This document shows, piece by piece, positions 35,600 to 43,725 of a DNA stretch of 64,000 bases. Numbering within the stretch: the first letter of the stretch is position 1; each line of letters starts with the position of its first letter. Position numbers and translations under genes: made by a program. This stretch comes from Pseudomonas baltica (GTDB lineage Bacteria > Pseudomonadota > Gammaproteobacteria > Pseudomonadales > Pseudomonadaceae), in contig NZ_CP134771.1 of the NCBI RefSeq assembly GCF_031880315.1, forward strand, positions 5,457,001 through 5,521,000, in the 5' to 3' direction. The notes beneath the pieces were generated by a model. The model saw only the letters and a list, made by a program, of their open reading frames with translations. It did not search any database and was not told the origin of the DNA.

Positions 35600-36502
35600 T
35601 CAGCGCGCGGCGCCCACAGGAAAACGGCTCTTGAGAAACTTCACGAAGGCGTTGGCGGCGTAGCTGGGCACGCGCTCCTGATGCACGCACACGGCGGAGC
35701 GCACGTTGCTGAACGACTCTTGATCGATCGGGATGGCGATCAACAGCCCGGCATCGATTTCGCGCCGCGCGCTGATCTCCGGGCCGATGGTCACGCAGGT
35801 GCCCAGTACTGCCGTGGCGCGCAGGATGTCGAGGTTGTTGGCCTCGACGACGATGCGCGGTTTGTACAGGCGCGCCTCGGCGGTACGGTCGAACAGCTGG
35901 CGCAAACCGAAGCTGGGGCGGGGCAGGGCCAAGGGCTTTTTGCACAGCTGCTGCAGGGTCACCAGCGGCTCCCGGGCGAGCTCGTCATGCGGGCAGACCA
36001 GGCACACCACCGGCTCCTTGCGCTCGGCCACCACCTCGATTTCAAAGCGCAGCTCGGGGTTGTAGATGATGCCGATGTCGGTTTCATCGCGGATCAAGGC
36101 TTCCACGATCAGGTCGCTGGAGCAGGTAGTGACCTGAAAATCGATGCGCTGGTGCTGGGCCAGAAAGGCCGAGATCATCTCTGGCAGCAGGTTCGACAGC
36201 ACACCTTCCATGGCGTGGATCTTGACCTCGCCCTGGTCCAGCGAGCGAAACGCGGCGATCCCTTCGCGCACTCGCTCCAGATCCCTGAACAGCGTGCGGG
36301 TGTAGCGCTCGAGCATGACGCCTGCGGCCGTCAGTTCGACGCCACTATTGGTGCGTTCCAGCAGGGGCGCACCGAGTTGATGCTCGAGCATGGAGATTTG
36401 CCGGCTGACGGCGGAAGGGGTGACGTGCAGTCGGTCTGCGGCGCGGCGGATCGCCTTGGATTGCGCGACTTCGTTGAAGTAGCGAAAGGCGGTGAAGTTC
36501 AA
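35600..36502 (-). CDS. LysR-family regulator of the Rut-like operon
   Basis: 300 residues. HTH in RRAADRLHVTPSAVSRQISM, followed by a LysR effector domain (GVLSNLLPEMISAFLAQHQR). Start: TTG at 36502, five bases after a strong GGAGG; the GTG seven codons upstream has no ribosome site. It lies 132 bases upstream of the RutD-like gene in the same direction and is the only regulator near. E. coli rut uses the TetR-type RutR instead, so regulation differs. The target is inferred from position. Confidence 0.85.
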   Translation of the reverse strand: MNFTAFRYFNEVAQSKAIRRAADRLHVTPSAVSRQISMLEHQLGAPLLERTNSGVELTAAGVMLERYTRTLFRDLERVREGIAAFRSLDQGEVKIHAMEGVLSNLLPEMISAFLAQHQRIDFQVTTCSSDLIVEALIRDETDIGIIYNPELRFEIEVVAERKEPVVCLVCPHDELAREPLVTLQQLCKKPLALPRPSFGLRQLFDRTAEARLYKPRIVVEANNLDILRATAVLGTCVTIGPEISARREIDAGLLIAIPIDQESFSNVRSAVCVHQERVPSYAANAFVKFLKSRFPVGAAR

Positions 36503-36814
36503 TTGAGCCTCCAGAAGCGCCACGCCTGTTGCGCTTTGGGCAACGGCTGGGGCATGGCAAGCCCATATGCCCGGAGCAGGATCGGCCGGGGCGATGGTGA
36601 TGAAAGAGCTGGCGAGCCGGGATATTCATCCTGCTGCCAAGAATGGCTGATCTCCCTATGTGGTGTGATCATGCACAAGTTGTGCCTTGTGCCTTTTCAG
36701 CGTCGCTGAGCGGCGCCGTGCAGTTTGAGGGGCGCCGTTGACTGCCCCTGCTCAGAGCGGGCATCTGTGGGCCCGAACATCCAAAGCTGCTGAATGTTCG
36801 GGCCCGATGGCTTT
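36503..36814. other. Intergenic region between LysR and a membrane-protein gene
   Basis: 312 bases without a convincing gene. It should contain the LysR promoter (no clear -35/-10 seen) and the 3' end of the upstream membrane-protein transcript, which includes the 12-bp stem-loop listed separately. Confidence 0.5.
36769..36805 (-). terminator. Stem-loop at the 3' end of the membrane-protein gene
   Basis: GGGCCCGAACAT (36769-36780) and ATGTTCGGGCCC (36794-36805) form a perfect 12-bp stem with a 13-base loop, starting 9 bases after the stop codon of the minus-strand gene. The T-run (CTTTTT) is on the plus-strand side only, so on the minus strand it may stabilise an mRNA end rather than act as a classical terminator. 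Confidence 0.6.
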
Positions 36815-37831
36815 TTAAACCGTCGTTACCACTTTTGGCAGCGGTTGAGTTCTGCGGCCCATCATGCCCGCAACGGCCGAGACGATACCGGAGATGATCA
36901 AGGTAATCACCAGTAACCAGCTCGCCTGCGAGACTCGCTTGGCCGCGACATCGGCGGCTTCACGCGCCTTGCGCTCGGCATCGGCCTTGAGCTGCTGGTA
37001 CTTCGCATAGGCTTGCTGATAGGCCTGTTGCGCCTGATCAACCATTTGATTGGCTTCAGCATCGGTTTTACCGGTTCGCGCCTTGATCAGATTGACCATT
37101 GCCTGACGGTCGGCGGCATCCCAGGCCTTGTCACCCTTGGCTTTGATGCGGTCAAGCAAGCCACTGAGCTGCTGATCGGCCTGCTGCGGGTTCTGGGCGC
37201 TGTTTTGCGCGGTATTCTTGGCATCATCGCCCGCGGCCTGCGCCTCTTGTTTGACATTGTCGGGGTTCAGCTCCGGCTTGCCGGTCTGACGCATTGCCGT
37301 TTCGAGTTCACCCTGAATATCGTTGAGGTTGAAGTCGATGCCCTGCTGGCGTAGTTGATCCTGAACGGTACTGCCGATCTGCGGCGCCACCTGGGCGATA
37401 CCGCTGGCAGCCGCGGAAAGGCCGCTGCCAGCCAGGTTCATGCCGCCACGGACCACACCGGTCACGGCGCTGGACACCAGATAAACCGTTACCAGCGACA
37501 CGGTGGCCCACACCAGCAAGCCGTGCAACGCGCCTTCACGCTGGGCCAGGCGGCCAGCGATCCAACCACCCACCAGCAGCGAGATCACGCCGCTGGCTAC
37601 AACCCAGATGGCTGCGCCTTTGCCGATCCCGTCCAGCGGGTTGCCTTCCTGCAGGGGGTCGATTGAAGCCGAGCCGATCGCGGTACCGACCAGATTCAAG
37701 ATCAGCGACACCACCATCGCCAGCACCACACCGGCAAAGATCGCACTCCAGGAAATCCGCTTGAGCAACGGAGCGGTCGCTGTTGGCGCGTCGGGGTAGT
37801 ACACCTGAGTGGTTTCGTTATCTCTTATCAT
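36815..37831 (-). CDS. Four-helix membrane protein with cytoplasmic or periplasmic coiled region
   Basis: 338 residues. Helices near 27-50, 73-93, 102-125 and 305-325 enclose a hydrophilic 160-residue region rich in Gln, Ala and Lys (EAQAAGDDAKNTAQNSAQNP, then QQAYQQAYAKYQQLKADAER) that should form coiled coil. The first half resembles YrzE/TIGR04086-like small membrane proteins with GGWIAGRLAQREGALHGLL. No enzymatic motif. Single gene, with a hairpin in its leader (37867-37882) and one after its stop. Function unknown. Confidence 0.75.
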   Translation of the reverse strand: MIRDNETTQVYYPDAPTATAPLLKRISWSAIFAGVVLAMVVSLILNLVGTAIGSASIDPLQEGNPLDGIGKGAAIWVVASGVISLLVGGWIAGRLAQREGALHGLLVWATVSLVTVYLVSSAVTGVVRGGMNLAGSGLSAAASGIAQVAPQIGSTVQDQLRQQGIDFNLNDIQGELETAMRQTGKPELNPDNVKQEAQAAGDDAKNTAQNSAQNPQQADQQLSGLLDRIKAKGDKAWDAADRQAMVNLIKARTGKTDAEANQMVDQAQQAYQQAYAKYQQLKADAERKAREAADVAAKRVSQASWLLVITLIISGIVSAVAGMMGRRTQPLPKVVTTV

Positions 37832-38209
37832 GAGTTGTAGCCCTTTGGTGAATGTGTAATTCGTTGGGCGAATGAGTTCGCCGCTAATGGATTGAGCGGC
37901 CGGTTATGCGGACGGTTCAAAACATTTAGCCTGCGGACGATAAGTAATTGTCGTGCCGGGTGTTTTTGCTTGTTTGAGGAAGGGTTCAGTTGCATGAAAG
38001 GCGGCCCGTCAGAAGGTGACGTCGGCCTGTGGAGCGGCGCTGCCCGTCGACAAGAGCCTGCGATGCCGGCTGCACCAGCACCCCGAGTCAACTCGCAGAT
38101 CTGTGAGTACTAGCCCATTTGAATAGGGTTTACCCTCTTTTGGCCTTGATGATTTTCCGGGCTTCACTGCGTCGCAGAGCCTGCCGAAGCTGGCCAAAGG
38201 TACGGATCG
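37832..38209. other. Intergenic region between divergent genes
   Basis: 378 bases. Nearest the membrane-protein gene is a small hairpin in its 5' leader: GGCGAA (37867-37872) and TTCGCC (37877-37882) around TGAG. The rest shows no convincing gene, repeat or RNA. Base composition becomes more AT-rich between about 37840 and 37980, where the promoter of the minus-strand gene is expected. Confidence 0.5.
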
Positions 38210-38728
38210 ATGAAAATCACTATTTGCCCGGCCAACCGTCTTCCGTTGGATATGCAGTATCAGCTGTTCTCTGGCCTGGTTCAGCGATGGTCTGCACTTC
38301 ATACGACTCAGTGTGAGAATGATCATATTGTTGAAGTCGTGTTGACTGAAGAAGATAACGTCCTCGGTTATGCCGAAATCTACCGCTACCCACTGAGCGG
38401 CCATAGCACTCTCAGCAGCGTCTATGGGTTGCGCGGTGTGTGGACAATGCCAGATCGACGCCACTGCGGTGTAGGTCAGAAAGTGGTGGCGGCCGCCACT
38501 CATTACATAGCCAATAGCCCGATTGAGCTCGGGATCTTATGGTGTAGCCCGGTGCTAGAAGCCTGGTACGCAATGAGCGGATGGAAAGCGGCAGGCGCGA
38601 ACTTTATTGAACGGCTTGGCACTGTGCGGGGACAGGCAACTGACCAGGATATCGCAATGGTATTACCGATTTCTGGCAAACGCCGACTGGGTATAGGTTT
38701 GCAGTCCCGGCGCCGAATGAGTCATTAG
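38210..38728 (+). CDS. GNAT-family N-acetyltransferase
   Basis: 172 residues. The acetyl-CoA-binding motif A is visible in VWTMPDRRHCGVGQKVVAAA (R/Q-x-x-G-x-G/A form), preceded by a beta strand with VLGYAEIYRYPL and followed by IELGILWCSPVLEAWYAMSG. Related proteins acetylate small amines or aminoglycosides; no substrate can be read here. Its composition is clearly less GC-rich than the catabolic genes to the left, and it opens a run of three plus-strand genes (GNAT, DUF1543, profilin) spaced by about 115-120 bases, which may have been acquired together. Confidence 0.8.
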   Translation: MKITICPANRLPLDMQYQLFSGLVQRWSALHTTQCENDHIVEVVLTEEDNVLGYAEIYRYPLSGHSTLSSVYGLRGVWTMPDRRHCGVGQKVVAAATHYIANSPIELGILWCSPVLEAWYAMSGWKAAGANFIERLGTVRGQATDQDIAMVLPISGKRRLGIGLQSRRRMSH

Positions 38729-38843
38729 CCGATATTCGCATGGCTACGCGTAGCTGAAGCGTCAATGAATGACGGTGTTCGGTTACCATGCCGCTGTGAT
38801 GGGCACTCGCTCAATGGCTGCCCGGTGAGATCAGGAATTTTCA

Positions 38844-39335
38844 ATGCTGTTCGTCGTCATGCTCGGAGGCAAACACCCCAGAGCCAAGATCGAAGTCCAC
38901 GATGTCGCGTTTGTGGTCGCCGACACCCTGGAAGCCGCCTATCCGCAATTGCGTGAAAGCTGGTTCGGCAGCCCCAAAGGCGTGCATATCGATTCATGGA
39001 TGAAAGTCGATGGCGTCGAGAACTGGAAAGTCGAACTGAGCCCCCTCGCGCCATCGCCCGATTCACCCCGGCTGTATTTCATCAATCTGGGCGGCTACGA
39101 AGCTCGCGCCTTTGGCGAAGCCCATCATTACTTGCTGGTGGTGGCCCGCCACAAGGCCGAAGCCAAAGCCAAAGGCAAGCGCCAGATGCCGCGCCACTGG
39201 AGCCAGCCCCACACCGATGCGCTGTTCGATGTCGATGATTGCCTGCCGATCGATGAAGTCAGCGGGCGTTATATTCATCTGGTAGAGGGTGACCATGACG
39301 GCGTGGTGCAGGGCAATGATTACATCGTCATTTAG
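38844..39335 (+). CDS. DUF1543-family protein
   Basis: 163 residues. LFVVMLGGKHPRAKIEVHDV and the repeated strand pattern with HIDSWMKVDGV, YFINLGGYEARAFGEAHHYL and DVDDCLPIDEV identify DUF1543, a small cytoplasmic family with two related halves. AGGA lies eight bases before the ATG. No biochemical function is known for the family. The profilin gene follows 120 bases later on the same strand. Confidence 0.82.
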   Translation: MLFVVMLGGKHPRAKIEVHDVAFVVADTLEAAYPQLRESWFGSPKGVHIDSWMKVDGVENWKVELSPLAPSPDSPRLYFINLGGYEARAFGEAHHYLLVVARHKAEAKAKGKRQMPRHWSQPHTDALFDVDDCLPIDEVSGRYIHLVEGDHDGVVQGNDYIVI

Positions 39336-39455
39336 CCACTTCCGATCTCAAGAACATGCCTGTCCCCGTTTTGAGGTGGAAGCCTGTCCTGTCTTTACCG
39401 GTCATCGCTCAACGCAGACAATCCTCGACTCTATGAGTACAGGAGTTCAGGCGAA

Positions 39456-39836
39456 ATGACATGGCAAGCATATGTAGACAGTTCCATCATGGAAAAGGGC
39501 TTTTTGGCGGGCGCTATCTTGGGCGCTGATGGTTCGCTATGGGCCGCTTCCCCGGATTTTTCCCTGGGCGCTAATGAGCAATCGGTGCTGGCACCTGACG
39601 TGGATTTTACGTCATTGCTCCATCAGGATTTCTTTATATCGGGTGCCGGCTACAAGGCATTCGATGTCAGTGAGAGAAGTCTTTATGGCAAGGCCATCAA
39701 TGATCAGAACGGATGCGTTGTCGTGAGGACGACGCAAGCAATAGTGATCGGTGTTTACGATGCAGCCCTGACGCCCAGTTCGGCGGCCATTATTATCGAG
39801 GGGCTGGCGGATTATTTTATCAACCTGGGGTATTGA
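39456..39836 (+). CDS. Profilin (eukaryote-type actin-binding fold)
   Basis: 126 residues, exactly the length of yeast profilin as remembered. The N-terminus MTWQAYVD satisfies the profilin signature (Thr, Trp, Gln, x, Tyr, x, Asp). GAILGADGSLWAASPDFSL is the first beta hairpin, SERSLYGKAINDQNGCVVVR and TTQAIVIGVYDAALTP match the central strands (yeast: [20 protein letters not shown]), and the C-terminal helix EGLADYFINLGY retains the aromatic residues that with Trp3 and Tyr6 bind polyproline. No signal peptide. AGGAG lies 10 bases upstream. GC content near 51 percent is well below the surroundings. In eukaryotes profilin binds actin monomers, polyproline and phosphoinositides; a bacterial role is unknown. 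Alternatives such as Longin/roadblock folds do not share this signature. Confidence 0.9.
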   Translation: MTWQAYVDSSIMEKGFLAGAILGADGSLWAASPDFSLGANEQSVLAPDVDFTSLLHQDFFISGAGYKAFDVSERSLYGKAINDQNGCVVVRTTQAIVIGVYDAALTPSSAAIIIEGLADYFINLGY

Positions 39837-40041
39837 AACTTTCCAAAAAGGGCCGGGGCAAACGCCAGGTGCGGTTTCACCGGTGCCAGTGCTCCAGTGC
39901 GATTCACCGGTTTGAATCGATATTTGTCTTCCGGCCCCCTCTTGCAACAAGGATAATCCCCACACCTTCCAGCCTTGAAGCACCCTCAGAGGTCGCACTC
40001 GGCTGGCCGGTGCCGTTCAATCCCTGCCCAATGGAGTCCTC

Positions 40042-40920
40042 TTGTACAAAGGTGTCGTTTTATCGGTTGCTTCGTCCTGCCTGTTTGCCTCGTTGTACTT
40101 CTACACCACCTTGCTCAGCCCATTGGGCGGCGATGCGATTTTCGGCTGGCGCATGGTGCTGATGCTGCCGTTGGTGACCCTGTTCATGCTCGCGTGCGGT
40201 GAATGGCATCAGGTCCTGGCCATTTGCGCGCGGATCCGCGAGACACCGCGTCTGCTCGGCCTGCTGTGCCTGAGCAGCGCTTTGCTCGGCGCTCAGCAAT
40301 GGCTGTTCATGTGGGCGCCGCTCAACGGTCACGGGCTGGATGTGTCGCTGGGGTATTTTCTGCTGCCGTTGACCATGCTGCTGGTGGGCCGGTGGCTGTA
40401 TGGCGATCGCCTCACTTCATTGAAAAAAATCGCGGCATTGTGCGCTGCCGTCGGGGTGGCGAACGAGTTGTACCAGGTGGGCCGGATTTCCTGGGCGACG
40501 CTGCTGGTCGCGGGCGGACTGCCGCTGTATTTCATTCTGCGGCGCAAGCTGGCGACCGCGCATCTGGGCGGGCTGTGGTTCGATACCTTGCTGACCCTGC
40601 CGGTCGCCGTCTGGTTTGCCATGGGGCAGGGCGTTGAGCCGTTCCGTCAGGCGCCACATCTGTATGCCTTGCTGCTGGGGCTTGGGGTTATCAGCGCGGC
40701 GGCGTTCATGTCTTATATCGTCGCCGGGCGGCTGCTGCCCTTCAGCCTGTTCGGCTTGCTGGGCTATGTCGAGCCGGTGTTGCTGGTGGGTGTGGCCGTG
40801 GCGCTGGGCGAGCAGATCAAGCCGGCGCAGTGGCTGACCTACTTGCCCATCTGGGCGGCGGTGGCAGTGTTGATCGCCGATGGTGGGCGTTATCTGTTGC
40901 GCACCCAGCGCACGGTCTGA
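40042..40920 (+). CDS. RarD/EamA-family permease
   Basis: 292 residues, ten predicted helices in two EamA repeats. YKGVVLSVASSCLFASLYFY and SPLGGDAIFGWRMVLMLPLV mark the RarD subgroup, as does NGHGLDVSLGYFLLPLTMLL. Start TTG five bases after GGAG; no in-frame ATG is better placed. RarD proteins are putative metabolite or drug exporters; none has a firmly established substrate. Single gene, convergent with the Fsr-type exporter. Confidence 0.87.
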   Translation: MYKGVVLSVASSCLFASLYFYTTLLSPLGGDAIFGWRMVLMLPLVTLFMLACGEWHQVLAICARIRETPRLLGLLCLSSALLGAQQWLFMWAPLNGHGLDVSLGYFLLPLTMLLVGRWLYGDRLTSLKKIAALCAAVGVANELYQVGRISWATLLVAGGLPLYFILRRKLATAHLGGLWFDTLLTLPVAVWFAMGQGVEPFRQAPHLYALLLGLGVISAAAFMSYIVAGRLLPFSLFGLLGYVEPVLLVGVAVALGEQIKPAQWLTYLPIWAAVAVLIADGGRYLLRTQRTV

Positions 40921-40952
40921 ATCAAGCGAATACCCGGTGTGAGCGTGGGGGA

Positions 40953-42161
40953 TTATTTGTCGGTCGACGGCAACAGCACCGTCAACACCCCCAGCAGGGG
41001 CAAATAAGAACACAGCCTGTACACGTACTCGATGCCGTGACTGTCCGCCAGATAGCCCAGCAGCGCAGCACCGATGCCACTGAAGCCGAACATCAACCCG
41101 AAGAACACCCCCGCAATCATGCCGATATTGCCAGGCACCAGTTCCTGGGCGAAGACCACGATGGCCGAGAACGCCGACGCCAGCACAAAGCCGATCACCA
41201 TGCTCAACACGCCGGTCCAGAACAGGTCGACATAGGGCAACGCCAGGGTGAACGGCGCCACGCCGAGGATCGAAAACCAGATCACCTTCTTGCGTCCGAT
41301 ACGATCACCGATCGGGCCGCCGAAGAAGGTGCCCAGCGCCACCGAGCCGAGGAACAGGAACAGATACAACTGCGAACCTGTCACCGACAGGTCGAACTTC
41401 TCGATCAGGTAGAAGGTGAAGTAGCTAGTAAAACTGGCCATGTAGAAGTACTTGGAAAACACCAGCAGCGCCAACACCACCAGGGTCGCGGTCACGCGGT
41501 TTTTCGACAGGCCGTGGGTGGCCTTGGCGCCTTGCTTGAGCTTGAACAGGTTCAGGTGCTGGCGGTACCAGCGGCTCAGGCCGTAAAGCACACCGATGGC
41601 GAAGACGGCGAACAGCCCGAACCAGGCGACATTGCCCTGGCCATAGGGAATGATGATGGCCGCTGCCAGCAGCGGACCGAAGGCGCTGCCGGCGTTACCC
41701 CCGACCTGAAAGCTCGACTGCGCCAGGCCATAACGCCCGCCCGAGGCCAGGCGCGCGACGCGGGAAGTCTCCGGGTGAAAGGTCGAAGAACCGACCCCTA
41801 CCAGTGCCGACGCGATCAGGATTGCCGCAAAGGTGCCGACGCAGGCCAGCATCACGATACCGATCAGGGTGCAGACCATACCGGCGGGCAGCAGCCATGG
41901 CTTGGGGTGGCGATCGGTGTGATAGCCGATCCACGGCTGCAGCAGCGAAGCCGTGAGCTGAAAGGTCAGGGTAATCAGGCCGACCTGGGTAAAGCTCAAG
42001 CCATAGTTGGCCTTGAGCATGGGGTAGATCGAGGGCAGCACCGATTGGATCAGGTCGTTGATCAGGTGCGCCAGCGCGCAGGCGCCGATCACGCGCATGA
42101 CCAAAGGGCTGGCTTGGCTGGCGACCGAGGCGCTGGCCGATGGGGCGGTGGAGGTGGACAT
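40953..42161 (-). CDS. fsr: MFS exporter, fosmidomycin resistance (Fsr) family
   Basis: 402 residues, 12 helices. ACALAHLINDLIQSVLPSIY in TM1, GYHTDRHPKPWLLPAGM in loop 2-3 and GVGSSTFHPETSRVARLASG are the Fsr-specific blocks. Fsr exports fosmidomycin and probably lipophilic compounds. Divergent from an AraC regulator across 138 bases, a common arrangement for regulated exporters. Confidence 0.87.
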   Translation of the reverse strand: MSTSTAPSASASVASQASPLVMRVIGACALAHLINDLIQSVLPSIYPMLKANYGLSFTQVGLITLTFQLTASLLQPWIGYHTDRHPKPWLLPAGMVCTLIGIVMLACVGTFAAILIASALVGVGSSTFHPETSRVARLASGGRYGLAQSSFQVGGNAGSAFGPLLAAAIIIPYGQGNVAWFGLFAVFAIGVLYGLSRWYRQHLNLFKLKQGAKATHGLSKNRVTATLVVLALLVFSKYFYMASFTSYFTFYLIEKFDLSVTGSQLYLFLFLGSVALGTFFGGPIGDRIGRKKVIWFSILGVAPFTLALPYVDLFWTGVLSMVIGFVLASAFSAIVVFAQELVPGNIGMIAGVFFGLMFGFSGIGAALLGYLADSHGIEYVYRLCSYLPLLGVLTVLLPSTDK

Positions 42162-42299
42162 TGCAGATCATCCGGGCAGTGGAAGAGGGGTGCCAAGCCA
42201 AGGATCACCTGTCGGATCCTCGGGCTTGGCGCTATCCTAAAGACCGAAAAATCGCCTGTCTCACGTCATCCGGGCGCCAGCTATCGTAAAAATGGCATC

Positions 42300-43073
42300 A
42301 TGATCAGATCACTGGACGCGTTTCTGCTGCACATCAATACGCTCGCCTCGACCGTGACCAGCAGCGCCACCGATTACCCGGACAACTGGTTCATCGAGCC
42401 CCATTGCCACGCCAAGCATCAACTGATCTATGCAATCGAAGGCGTCATGGTGGTGCACTCCGATCAGGGTCAATGGACTGTGCCACCCAGCCGCGGCATC
42501 TGGATGCCCTGCGGTCACGTGCATGCCGTGCGCTGCATCGGCGCGGTGAAGATGCGCAGCGTGTTCGTGCGCCCGGATCATCTGCCGGACTTGCCGACGC
42601 AAACGCGCGCGGTCAGTATTTCGCCGCTGTTGAGCGAGTTGATCAAGACGTCTGTCGGCATCCCCGCGCCCTGCGAGCCGGATTCACGCGAGGGCAGGGT
42701 GATGCGCCTGATCGTCGACGAGCTGGCGCTCTTGCCGACCCTGCCGCTGCACCTGCCACAGCCTCGCGACGCGCGACTCAAGACCATCTGCTCGGCGCTG
42801 CAAAACGATCCGGCAGACAGCTCGACCCTGGCGCAGTGGAGTGAGCGGCTGTCGTTGGATGAGAAAACCATCCAGCGTCTGTTCAACAAAGACACCGGCA
42901 TGACCTTCGGCCAGTGGCGCCAGCAATCGCGGCTGCTATTGGCGCTGGAACGCATCGCCATCGGCGAGAAAATCATCGATGTGGCCGGCGCGCTGGGCTA
43001 CGACAGCCCCAGCGCGTTCGCCACGATGTTCAAGAAACAGTTCGGCAAGACGCCCAGTCATTTTTTTAAATGA
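42300..43073 (+). CDS. AraC-family regulator divergent from fsr
   Basis: 257 residues: N-terminal cupin-like sensing domain (NWFIEPHCHAKHQLIYAIEG, PSRGIWMPCGHVHAVRC) and a C-terminal double HTH (ERLSLDEKTIQRLFNKDTG, VAGALGYDSPSAFATMFKKQ, ending FGKTPSHFFK). The frame remains open far upstream, antisense to fsr, but that extension is not protein-like; the ATG before IRSLDAFLLH is used although its ribosome site is poor. Likely regulator of fsr. Confidence 0.9.
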   Translation: MIRSLDAFLLHINTLASTVTSSATDYPDNWFIEPHCHAKHQLIYAIEGVMVVHSDQGQWTVPPSRGIWMPCGHVHAVRCIGAVKMRSVFVRPDHLPDLPTQTRAVSISPLLSELIKTSVGIPAPCEPDSREGRVMRLIVDELALLPTLPLHLPQPRDARLKTICSALQNDPADSSTLAQWSERLSLDEKTIQRLFNKDTGMTFGQWRQQSRLLLALERIAIGEKIIDVAGALGYDSPSAFATMFKKQFGKTPSHFFK

Positions 43074-43131
43074 GCTTTGCACCTGGGCTGGACACCGCAC
43101 GCTCTTCACCCACACATCGTAGGACGCAGAC

Positions 43132-43647
43132 ATGCTCATCGTTTTCAGCGGTCTTCCCGGTACCGGCAAGACCACCCTTGCACGCGGTCTCGTTGCGCAA
43201 ACACAAGCGGTCTATCTACGTATCGATACCATCGAGCAGGCGATACGCAACAGCGCGGCGTTCGAGGAAGATATCGGCAGCAGGGGTTACCAGCTCGCCA
43301 ATCAACTGGCCCTGAGCAATCTTGAGGTGGGCAACCGGGTCATCGTCGACTGCGTCAATCCTGTAGGTGAAAGCCGCGAGTCATGGAGCGATGTCGCCAG
43401 GCGGGCCAATGTGCAACTCGTCAATATCCAGGTGATTTGCTCCGATATCCTCGAACATCGCAGACGGGTAGAAACCAGAGTGAGCGATATCAATGGCCTT
43501 GTACCGCCCACTTGGCAGTCGGTATCGAGCCATGAATACGAAGCGTGGGATGACACGCCATTTACGTTGGACACCGCCTTGATATCCACCGCCGAGGCCG
43601 TGACGCTAATCATCGAGCGGTTTTTTGTGGCCGCCGCTAAAAGTTAG
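43132..43647 (+). CDS. AAA/P-loop kinase-like protein
   Basis: 171 residues. Walker A at the N-terminus (IVFSGLPGTGKTTLARGL), a Walker B-like VIVDCVNPVGESRESW, and an Arg-rich lid (EHRRRVETRVSDINGL). The layout matches small nucleotide/metabolite kinases of the zeta-toxin/gluconate-kinase-like P-loop group (AAA_33). It phosphorylates an unknown small molecule or polypeptide. Single gene, 58 bases after the AraC regulator. Confidence 0.82.
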   Translation: MLIVFSGLPGTGKTTLARGLVAQTQAVYLRIDTIEQAIRNSAAFEEDIGSRGYQLANQLALSNLEVGNRVIVDCVNPVGESRESWSDVARRANVQLVNIQVICSDILEHRRRVETRVSDINGLVPPTWQSVSSHEYEAWDDTPFTLDTALISTAEAVTLIIERFFVAAAKS

Positions 43648-43725
43648 CGACGACGTCGTTTACCCCTTGCGCCGGACCCACCCCCACAGCGATGCTCTGC
43701 CTTTCCCGCCGACAAGGAGCCGTCA

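Noticed and set aside
26555..36502. Calling the operon a genuine rut pyrimidine operon
   Set aside because: RutB, RutE, RutG and RutR counterparts are missing and an ABC importer is present, so only 'Rut-like' is supported.
40830..42299. Long plus-strand open frame joining the region antisense to fsr with the AraC gene
   Set aside because: It is the reverse image of the fsr coding sequence: His/Gln/Arg-rich and not protein-like. The real AraC gene begins at the ATG before IRSLDAFLLH.
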